Positions 1 through 5,160 of a stretch of DNA of 5,160 nt are shown piece after piece. The position numbers and the translations under genes were made by a program. The stretch is from the NCBI GenBank assembly GCA_021844725.1, contig JAKBSX010000286.1:1-5160 (forward strand), written 5' to 3'. A model generated the notes under the pieces. That model saw nothing but the letters and a program-made list of their open reading frames with translations, did no database searches and was not told the DNA's origin. Within the stretch, counting starts at the first letter, position 1, and every line of letters starts with the position of its first letter. Origin of the DNA: Actinomycetes bacterium. GTDB lineage: Bacteria > Actinomycetota > Acidimicrobiia > Acidimicrobiales > Acidimicrobiaceae.

Positions 1-20
1 TCTCTCCATAAGACCTCGAC

Positions 21-143
21 ATGGGAAGCTTGAGCCTCGTAAAATACTACGAAGGCGTGAAGAGACACGGCACCACCTATCCTGACATGCCCTGGGAGCC
101 AAAGGAGTCGTTCAGGGCTGTCGCAGATTATTATTCCAAATAA
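21..143 (+). CDS. Short 40-codon ORF, unrecognised; possible small gene or gene remnant
   Basis: An ATG at 21 opens a frame of 40 codons ending in TAA at 141-143. The product is tyrosine-rich and soluble-looking (it contains KYYEGVKRHGTTYPDMPW and ends AVADYYSK). I do not recognise it. An in-frame TAA at 9-11 lies just upstream, so it is not simply the tail of a longer intact gene entering from the left. It could be a genuine small protein, or the C-terminal end of a gene broken by a stop or frameshift near base 10. Codon third positions look reasonable for coding DNA, but 40 codons is too short to judge. The stop lies 11 bases before the TTG start of the next gene, so co-transcription is possible. 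No ribosome binding site is visible in the 20 bases before the ATG. Confidence 0.35.
   Translation: MGSLSLVKYYEGVKRHGTTYPDMPWEPKESFRAVADYYSK
128..135 (+). promoter_or_regulatory. Candidate archaeal TATA box for the DUF998 gene
   Basis: The A/T stretch TTATTATT is centred about 24 bases upstream of the TTG at 155. That is roughly the spacing expected if the transcript begins at or next to the start codon (leaderless mRNA). No Shine-Dalgarno sequence is present between it and the start. It overlaps the last codons of the short upstream ORF. The assignment rests on position and composition only. Confidence 0.3.
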
Positions 144-154
144 AGTGCCATAAA

Positions 155-865
155 TTGGTAAAGTCACAATTTCCAGTTCGCGTTACCAGAGAGACAAAAA
201 TCGGCGCCGTCTTTTGGATCTTGACGCTCGAATTCTTCATGGGGGAAGCTATCGCAGAGACAGCGTGGAAGGGCCCTCCCGCATACAGTCTTCTTAGTGG
301 TGCGATTAGTGATCTGGGAGTCACAGTATGTGGGACTGTGAATGTTGGGGGAGTTTCTGGGTACTACTGCTCTCCGCTTCACAATGTCATGAATGCATCG
401 TTTATTCTCGCAGGAGCGTTCATCTTGCTTGGATTGTATCTGACTAGATCTGCATTCTCTTGGAACAAATCTATGAATGCGGGAGCTACTCTCTTTGCGA
501 TCGCTGGAATTGGAAAGATCACAGTGGGACTAAACCCTGCAAACTTGAATTTCACATTTCACTTTCTCGGAGCTCTTGGCATTCCGCTCGCGGGCGTGGG
601 TATGATTTTCATGGGAAGATCTATTCGTGGAAGTGTGAATTGGCTAAGCAACTTGGGCCAGACTCTTGGCTCCGTCGGATTCATTGGATTTATCCTCTTT
701 CTGTTTACGAGTCAATCCGGCATAGGAGGTCTTATGGAGAGAATCGCAGACTATCCGATGTTCGTATGGATGATCGTACTGGGATTACTACTCATCGAGT
801 CCAATGGAAAACTGAAGAACGATAGAATTACTGAAAATAAAGAGGCAGGGAATTTTTCTTTGTAG
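155..865 (+). CDS. DUF998 family six-helix membrane protein
   Basis: This 236-residue integral membrane protein fits the DUF998 family, whose function is not established. Approximate membrane helices are 17-37, 81-101, 109-127, 133-154, 168-187 and 200-215. Family-like signatures are the YSLLSGAISDLG stretch (44-55) after helix 1, then CSPLHNVMNASF (72-83) entering helix 2, and a GLNP turn (125-128) before a His in helix 4 (FHFLGAL, 135-141). Two cysteines, C59 and C72, bracket the loop between helices 1 and 2 and could form a disulfide if that loop faces outward. The polar tail from 217 is charged and probably cytoplasmic. The start is TTG at 155: the first in-frame ATG (codon 29, base 239) lies inside helix 1 and would destroy it, and no ATG or GTG occurs between the two. 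The gene converges on the methyltransferase gene. No substrate or partner can be inferred from the neighbours. Confidence 0.85.
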   Translation: MVKSQFPVRVTRETKIGAVFWILTLEFFMGEAIAETAWKGPPAYSLLSGAISDLGVTVCGTVNVGGVSGYYCSPLHNVMNASFILAGAFILLGLYLTRSAFSWNKSMNAGATLFAIAGIGKITVGLNPANLNFTFHFLGALGIPLAGVGMIFMGRSIRGSVNWLSNLGQTLGSVGFIGFILFLFTSQSGIGGLMERIADYPMFVWMIVLGLLLIESNGKLKNDRITENKEAGNFSL

Positions 866-869
866 TACA

Positions 870-884
870 TTTGTTGTTTTGTTT
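870..884 (+). terminator. T-rich run, candidate archaeal terminator of the DUF998 gene
   Basis: Just after the TAG at 863-865 the + strand is almost all T and G, with T runs of three to four (TTTGTTGTTTTGTTT). Archaeal RNA polymerase commonly terminates at such T-rich tracts without a hairpin. The position, five bases after the stop codon and in front of a convergent gene, fits. It has not been tested and composition is the only evidence. Confidence 0.4.
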
Positions 885-914
885 AATCCACATTTGTAAC
901 AGTCAATGTCGGTT

Positions 915-932
915 CGAGTCTGTTTAGACTCC
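915..932. repeat. Palindrome, copy 1 (shared with 1991-2008)
   Basis: CGAGTCTGTTTAGACTCC contains a perfect 6-base inverted repeat, GAGTCT and AGACTC, around a 4-base centre (GTTT). It lies between the convergent DUF998 and methyltransferase genes. A very similar palindrome at 1991-2008 matches it at 14 of 18 positions, and both sit outside coding sequence. It could be a hairpin at the 3' end of either transcript, a protein binding site, or a small dispersed repeat. Confidence 0.4.
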
Positions 933-1035
933 GGCCATTTCAGATCTCTTAACTGGATTATCTCGGGATTCTGATATCGGGATGCGAATAAGACGCAGGT
1001 CTCTGGGATCTTTCTTTCTTCAAGCCCAAAATTGC

Positions 1036-1057
1036 GATTCCGATGTGAACTCGGATC
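1036..1057. repeat. Inverted repeat downstream of the methyltransferase gene
   Basis: GATTCCGA (1036-1043) and TCGGATC (1051-1057) can pair as a 7-bp stem with one bulged T, closing a 7-base loop (TGTGAAC). On the minus strand this lies about 50 bases past the methyltransferase stop, so it could be a 3' untranslated structure. No strong T-run follows it on that strand. It may be chance. Confidence 0.25.
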
Positions 1058-1107
1058 TTTACACTAACAGTGGAGATTGGCAAAAGGAGAGACAGAAGCA
1101 TCTTGGG

Positions 1108-1929
1108 TTAAAATTCGTATCGAAGCAAGCGGATCGTATTCTTGAAATTCGGAACTAGGTTTACAATCCAAAAGCTCAAACGTACTTTCATCGGGAGTCT
1201 TGCGACATATTTCGATCCAAAGAGGCTGAAAGCATCTATTCTCTTAAGTTTAGGATCGAGTGCATCCACGTTCTGAATATTATCAACTGCCCACTTGTGC
1301 TCAGCGCCCATAGTATCCTTGAGTCTCTTTCTTCCTCTCTCTACGGCGGCTGAGCTCATTACATCAAAAACGATTTGCCCAGAATGAAAATAATCTGTTA
1401 TTCGGTTGAAGAGAATACAAACCTCATCTTTCGTGATATACTCCAGGACCCCATCTGCAACCACAATTGCTGGTCTATTCTTCGGGATCTTCTCCATCCA
1501 GCCCGGTTCAGTCATTGAAGATTCAATCATATGATAACCGCCTCCAACTGAAAAGAACTTTCTTCGTTCCTTCATAACTTCTGGGAAATCAAGATCAAAC
1601 CAGTCAACAGTCGGAGGAGGTTTAATCCTTGCCACTCTTGGGTCTAGACCGCACCCAAGATTCAAGACAATCGCATTCGGATTTGACCTTATGAATTCGT
1701 TCACCCATTCATCATATTGCTTAGCTCTTACTACAAGGACATTTTTACTTCCGAAACCTTCGGCTCGTTCGACATCAAAGTCTAATGATCGAAAGATCTC
1801 GTCTGCTTTCTTGTCATGGAGAATGGAATGTTTGGATCGGCTGTCGAGGGCTTTGGCATAAAGAGTGATCAGGAGAGTTTGCTGAGCTCCCGAGAGGTTG
1901 ATTTTGTTAACATTTGTCGAATCGGACAT
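1108..1929 (-). CDS. SAM-dependent methyltransferase, leucine carboxyl methyltransferase/TcmP-like (PF04072 type)
   Basis: This 273-residue protein is predicted to be a cytosolic class I methyltransferase that moves a methyl group from S-adenosylmethionine to an unknown carboxyl or hydroxyl acceptor. The whole chain follows the LCMT/TcmP pattern. The N-terminal helices contain LSGAQQTLLITLYAKALDS (12-30) and RAKQYDEWV (68-76). The SAM-binding loop is VLNLGCGLDPR (88-98), followed by the family hallmark DLDFPEVMKER (112-122) with acidic D112, D114 and E117. The strand-4 motif is ADGVLEYI (158-165). Length is normal for the family. Family members include TcmP of polyketide synthesis and eukaryotic PP2A methyltransferase, but nothing in this window suggests either substrate. 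The ATG at 1929 leaves the first conserved segment intact and has a TATA-like box at leaderless distance. The gene lies 201 bases downstream of the large minus-strand gene, too far for tight coupling. Confidence 0.87.
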   Translation of the reverse strand: MSDSTNVNKINLSGAQQTLLITLYAKALDSRSKHSILHDKKADEIFRSLDFDVERAEGFGSKNVLVVRAKQYDEWVNEFIRSNPNAIVLNLGCGLDPRVARIKPPPTVDWFDLDFPEVMKERRKFFSVGGGYHMIESSMTEPGWMEKIPKNRPAIVVADGVLEYITKDEVCILFNRITDYFHSGQIVFDVMSSAAVERGRKRLKDTMGAEHKWAVDNIQNVDALDPKLKRIDAFSLFGSKYVARLPMKVRLSFWIVNLVPNFKNTIRLLRYEF

Positions 1930-1951
1930 TGTATAATCATTTGGCGAGTGA

Positions 1952-1959
1952 CTTATTCA
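1952..1959 (-). promoter_or_regulatory. Candidate TATA box for the methyltransferase gene
   Basis: Read on the minus strand, TGAATAAG is centred 26-27 bases upstream of the ATG at 1929. This is the spacing expected when transcription starts at the A of the start codon, giving a leaderless mRNA. The 30 bases before the ATG contain no Shine-Dalgarno-like purine run. The box is a weak match to the archaeal TATA consensus. An alternative A/T patch at 1930-1938 lies too close to the ATG to serve. Confidence 0.35.
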
Positions 1960-1990
1960 AGACTTTAGGAGACAAACGTCCTTGAGGTAT

Positions 1991-2008
1991 CGAATCTGCT
2001 CAGACTCG
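1991..2008. repeat. Palindrome, copy 2 (shared with 915-932)
   Basis: CGAATCTGCTCAGACTCG pairs end to end as seven base pairs around a 4-base loop. The single mismatch on the plus strand becomes a G-U pair in minus-strand RNA, so the fold is better as minus-strand RNA. It matches 915-932 at 14 of 18 positions, and three of the four differences are transitions. It sits 62-79 bases upstream of the methyltransferase start, upstream of the candidate TATA box, where an activator site or upstream operator could lie. It could equally be an RNA hairpin after the large gene. Confidence 0.4.
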
Positions 2009-2019
2009 TGTCCTACTGG

Positions 2020-2119
2020 ATCCAATTGATGGATATTTCGGGATCCTGGTTTCGCACTGCGAAGATACGCGACTGTAGGAATATGTAGCAATTGCACATG
2101 ATTCTGGAAAGAATCCATG
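2020..2119. repeat. Cluster of short inverted repeats between the large gene and the methyltransferase gene
   Basis: Four further stem-loops follow copy 2 of the palindrome. ATCCA/TGGAT with a 5-base loop lies at 2020-2034. TTCGC/GCGAA with a 3-base loop lies at 2051-2063. The near-palindrome ATGT(A)GCAATTGCACAT lies at 2083-2099. GATTCT/AGAATC with loop GGAA lies at 2100-2115; it can extend to 2097-2119 with one bulge, in competition with the previous one. All are downstream of the stop codon of the large minus-strand gene. No T-run marks a clear terminator. Each is individually weak; the run of them is the point. No open frame of note occupies this stretch. Confidence 0.3.
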
Positions 2120-2130
2120 GGACAGTACGG

Positions 2131-5100
2131 TTATTGTAACAACCTTCTGATCTGATTCTCATGATGTGCTATCCTGATCCTAGTAACAACTCCTCCTCTT
2201 CCCCGCTCCCCAGGAAAAGAGCGTATTTCGATCAGTCCGTGCTCCTTTAGTTCAAGAAAGACTGCGCCCATGCCGCCTTTCACTTTTCCATATGCTGTCG
2301 ATGGGGCTATGCCGATGTCATTCGATATCTGAGACATCGTTCTCCAGCCGCACTTATCCTCGTGCAGTTTTTGGATTGCGTGATCACTCTTGAATGCATC
2401 AACCAAGTAGTCGAATAACTCTCTCCCTTTCTTGTTCTTGAACTGTAGCCTGAAGTTGAAATGTTCGTTTGCAGACTCGGGTATGATTATCTCTTGCGGA
2501 GAAGTTTCAGTGCTCCAAAGTTTTCCTGCTTGATCTGAATAATACACCTTCGGTCTAAATTCTAGATTATCTTGCGGTTCCTTGAGTGTAATCGTGTAAG
2601 AAAAATGATCCATTTCAAGGGGAACTAGCCTCTTACCTTCTAGATCTATCGATCCGCCCTGATCAAGCGAGTACGCCTTATCCATTTTATCATTCGAATC
2701 AAACGGAGCAGCTCCGCGAGGTAACAGGCCTTCGATCCTATGAACTGTTGCAGGCTCTTTTCCCGTGTTTATTACGTGCACAATCACTCTGAGCTTGGGA
2801 TCTCTCGATACGTCATGAGTTTGTATTCCAGGGTCGTCCTCAAAGCTAAATGAGACCTGCACGTTTGGACGCTTGAGCTCTTCCATGCCAGCAGCCAGCT
2901 CATTAGATAATTTGGGCGGCAGAAACGTCGGAATATTTGGGGCGACATTCGGCTTACTGAGCATTTTCACAAGCGAAAGTGCAAAGTCCTTTTCGCCTTT
3001 CACTTTGTTCAGTGCTACGAGCACTTCGTTCTTCCTTCCTCGGTAGCCAGAGCGCTCGAAAATTTCAGCCGATTGCCTTAGTATTTCCTCAGCTAGTAAA
3101 TAATTCCTAACTCTCGCCTTTGGGTCCATCTCAGCAGGTGCCCTAGCAATGTACGCGTAAGCGTCAAGCATCCTCTCCGTCGCTGTAAGCCAATCCGAAG
3201 CTTCCAAAACTCCTGCGCTAGTGTAGCAGTTGGAGGCCTCCACCAGATAGGATTTGGTCCTCCTGTAATCCTCGAGATCCAAGCTCTTTCTGAATTTCAA
3301 ACCTAACGCCATAGCACGACAATAGTTTTCATTCGCTCGGGATAGGAGAGATCCTTTTTGTTTTGTCGCGGTGCTGTTCGCCTTGGAGAAAAGAGTAGAT
3401 GCTTCATCAAAGAGTTGCGCGGAACTTGCCATCTCTGCTTCTTCCATCTTTTGCCAAGCTATGCATGAATTTACGAGGGCCTCTATCTCTTTGACATCGG
3501 AACCTCTCCGCTCTCCTTCTTGTGCCGCCACACTATCTTCTTTGAGTTTCGTCAGGATCTCGACGCTTTTGGAGTATTTCGAGGCGCTCTGGCCTAGGTC
3601 ACCCCACTTGTGAGCGTGGCGCGCCTCTTCCATTAATTTCCTCGCTACGCAATAATTTGCTTCCATAGAATCAGATCTCGAAAGCGATGAAAATTCAGTA
3701 TGTCCTTTCTCGTTTAGGTCGTTTGCAGTTGTTGTTTTTTCATCCTCTAACCGAGAAGTTTCAAAGGCGAGCTCCGCTTCGCCAAACGCATCTATCGCCC
3801 TGTCTTCTTGCGAAAGTGCGCTGTACGCTTCAGCAGCTTCGAGTTTAGAAATTGCAAGATAGTGTGGAGAAAGGTAACTCCACGAATGTGTCGTGGATAG
3901 AAGCTTTGAAGCATCTAGGTAAAGAGCACTCGCTGCTTGGTACTCCTCGTTCTCGTGACTGCCCCTTGCCTTTTCAATTTTGGACAAAGCGATCATGTAT
4001 CTTGAGTATTCTTCATAGTAAGCGCTGAACGCTGGGACTCTTTGCGCAGCCGAAGTGAAGCGCTTTGACGCAAGTTCGCAGTACAAAGAAGCTTTTGCGT
4101 GATCTAAGAGGATTGAATGAGTTGTAGCTATCTCCCAGAGCGTTTCGGCCGTTCTGCTTGGAAGCTCAGCATTCTCGTAGATCTTCCTTGCTTCTTCCAA
4201 CCCAGCGAGTCTCTTGTGAAGCAACTCCCTCTCTCCTTTGATCTTGTAGAGTGACATTAAGATAGAACTGTGAAGTTCGAAGGAGGACGCGATTCGCAGC
4301 GTGGCGGACGAACCAAATTCTTGCTCGGGCCTCATCTTCGGCAGAAGTGCAAGTGCTCTCGTAGAAGCGCCAACTGCTTCATCCAATAGCTTCTTCTTCT
4401 CAGCCTTAGACTCTTCGAGCAAAGAGAGTTTAGATGCAATTGAAGCAAGCTCCGAGAGGAATACTCCTTGGTCCCATGCATAATATGGTTCGACTTTGTC
4501 ACAAATGCTAATCCCTGACCTTACGGCCGACAAACTCTGCCTCAGCAGGCTACGTGAAACCTCTGCACGTTGCTGCCCTCCACTTTCGATCTCTGCTAAC
4601 AATCGCGCGCTCTGGGCTATTGCAAGATCCATGTATCTAACTCTAGAATAACCTTGATACTTTGATCTGGCCCGCTTCGCAACTTCAAGCGCCTCGTTGA
4701 GCATCGATTTCTTTTCATTGCTGTCCCTTTCGAACCCAGAAGCTATGAGCAAGCCGGATATTAGCATCCAGTGGTAGATTACAAGCCACGACCAATGCAC
4801 TCCCATGGGCGTCGTAATTTCGTATCTATGGTCGAGCTCGGTGTGGAGTGACCTAATTTCTCTCAGCATCTCTCTGATCTCGTGCGGCTTGTCTTGCTCA
4901 AACATTCTCCAGCGGATCGCAAAGGAGAGCGCGCCGCAAGCTCCAGCTATGGCGACATTATCTCCGCTCTTCCTCAATTCAGGAAGAAGTCGCCTTGCAA
5001 TCTCTTCCATCCTTTTCAATCGATACGTAGACCGGTGATACGAATACAGTTGCTCCTCCAGTGCGAGTAATGGATCGTCGCAATTCCCTACGAGCTTGTC

Positions 5101-5160
5101 GGAGGCGGTCCAGCATTCCTTTTTTCTTCTCGAAAGCTCATCTCTCCGTTTGCAGGATCG
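2131..5160 (-). CDS. Large TPR-like protein with beta-sandwich and C-terminal winged helix (5'-partial)
   Basis: At least 1009 residues are visible (numbered here from base 5160). The frame is open from the right edge to TAA at 2131-2133, so the true start is outside the window; the TTG at 5017-5019 is internal. Residues 1 to about 735 are almost wholly alpha-helical, rich in Ala, Glu, Leu and Ser, with degenerate TPR-like units such as 405-421, 444-467, 515-539, 575-594 and 690-706. A Pro-rich linker (737-749) leads to a beta-sandwich (about 767-896) with an Ig/CARDB-like NTGKEPATV stretch and a VYYSDQAGKLW strand pair. Residues 914-997 form a winged helix: WRTMSQISNDIG (939-950), a recognition helix beginning APSTAYGKV (952), then a Gly/Arg-rich wing GERGRGG (984-990). 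No signal peptide or membrane span is seen. TPR arrays bind proteins and winged helices usually bind DNA, so a cytoplasmic regulator is inferred. An NTPase or cyclase domain upstream is possible but unseen. Confidence 0.85.
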   Translation of the reverse strand, partial: RSCKRRDELSRRKKECWTASDKLVGNCDDPLLALEEQLYSYHRSTYRLKRMEEIARRLLPELRKSGDNVAIAGACGALSFAIRWRMFEQDKPHEIREMLREIRSLHTELDHRYEITTPMGVHWSWLVIYHWMLISGLLIASGFERDSNEKKSMLNEALEVAKRARSKYQGYSRVRYMDLAIAQSARLLAEIESGGQQRAEVSRSLLRQSLSAVRSGISICDKVEPYYAWDQGVFLSELASIASKLSLLEESKAEKKKLLDEAVGASTRALALLPKMRPEQEFGSSATLRIASSFELHSSILMSLYKIKGERELLHKRLAGLEEARKIYENAELPSRTAETLWEIATTHSILLDHAKASLYCELASKRFTSAAQRVPAFSAYYEEYSRYMIALSKIEKARGSHENEEYQAASALYLDASKLLSTTHSWSYLSPHYLAISKLEAAEAYSALSQEDRAIDAFGEAELAFETSRLEDEKTTTANDLNEKGHTEFSSLSRSDSMEANYCVARKLMEEARHAHKWGDLGQSASKYSKSVEILTKLKEDSVAAQEGERRGSDVKEIEALVNSCIAWQKMEEAEMASSAQLFDEASTLFSKANSTATKQKGSLLSRANENYCRAMALGLKFRKSLDLEDYRRTKSYLVEASNCYTSAGVLEASDWLTATERMLDAYAYIARAPAEMDPKARVRNYLLAEEILRQSAEIFERSGYRGRKNEVLVALNKVKGEKDFALSLVKMLSKPNVAPNIPTFLPPKLSNELAAGMEELKRPNVQVSFSFEDDPGIQTHDVSRDPKLRVIVHVINTGKEPATVHRIEGLLPRGAAPFDSNDKMDKAYSLDQGGSIDLEGKRLVPLEMDHFSYTITLKEPQDNLEFRPKVYYSDQAGKLWSTETSPQEIIIPESANEHFNFRLQFKNKKGRELFDYLVDAFKSDHAIQKLHEDKCGWRTMSQISNDIGIAPSTAYGKVKGGMGAVFLELKEHGLIEIRSFPGERGRGGVVTRIRIAHHENQIRRLLQ

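Noticed and set aside
164..825. Open frames on the minus strand and in a second plus frame across the DUF998 gene
   Set aside because: They overlap the DUF998 frame fully, encode no membrane or domain pattern, and are rich in residues typical of out-of-frame translation.
908..937. GGTTCGAGTC followed by CCGGCCA, reminiscent of a tRNA T-loop and 3' end
   Set aside because: The five bases before TTCGAGT have no complementary five after it, so no T-stem forms. No D-arm, anticodon arm or acceptor partner is found upstream. The bases are better explained by the palindrome at 915-932.
963..983. Direct repeat of TCGGGAT around TCTGATA
   Set aside because: Only two 7-base copies, with no third and no link to a start codon or promoter. 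This is too short to support an operator or iteron call.
982..1158. A 58-codon plus-strand frame from ATG at 982, running through the space between the DUF998 and methyltransferase genes
   Set aside because: Its last 51 bases are antisense to the 3' end of the well supported methyltransferase gene. The product is unrecognised, with an Arg-rich start and no hydrophobic core, and no promoter or ribosome site stands out. It may be chance; conservation in a relative would revive it.
2024..2034. ATTGATGGA, resembling the C box of a C/D guide RNA
   Set aside because: It departs from the RTGATGA consensus and lacks properly spaced D, D' and C' boxes on either strand.
2018..2046. Two GGATCC sites 17 bases apart
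   Set aside because: Each is a six-base palindrome that arises often by chance; the sequence between and around them is not repeated.
3371..5070. Several plus-strand open frames of 60-80 codons opposite the large minus-strand gene
   Set aside because: They are antisense shadows of the long helical coding frame, rich in Ser, Leu and Ala as expected from the reverse of Ala/Glu/Leu-rich codons. They have no recognisable domains or independent signals.

Overview
The window looks like chromosomal DNA from an archaeon, probably of the Thaumarchaeota/Bathyarchaeota (TACK) side, though the lineage call is only moderately secure. The reasons are: no gene start has a convincing Shine-Dalgarno sequence; A/T-rich TATA-like boxes sit about 25 bases upstream of two start codons, as expected for leaderless mRNAs; a T-rich run rather than a hairpin-plus-U-tract follows the first gene; and the large protein ends in a beta-sandwich plus winged-helix module that I recall from predicted proteins of these archaea (memory, not a search).

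Layout. At 21-143 (+) a 40-codon frame may be a small gene or the remnant of one. At 155-865 (+) lies a six-helix membrane protein of the DUF998 family, starting at TTG. At 1108-1929 (-) is a class I SAM-dependent methyltransferase of the leucine carboxyl methyltransferase/TcmP type, convergent with the DUF998 gene. From 2131 to the right edge (-) runs one very large gene: a helical-repeat (TPR-like) protein of at least 1009 residues with a beta-sandwich domain and a C-terminal winged helix. Its reading frame stays open through base 5160, so its true start and N-terminal part lie outside the window.

The two intergenic regions on either side of the methyltransferase gene (866-1107 and 1930-2130) carry no supported gene but several short inverted repeats. 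One of them, an 18-base palindrome of the form CGARTCTGYTYAGACTCS, occurs in both regions (915-932 and 1991-2008), which is the least expected thing in the window. The region 1991-2119 holds several such stem-loops in a row.

No pathway links the three main genes. The methyltransferase has its own plausible promoter and no polyketide or other biosynthetic genes beside it. The large protein looks like a cytoplasmic scaffold or signal-responsive DNA-binding regulator. I see no CRISPR array, insertion sequence, tRNA or rRNA.
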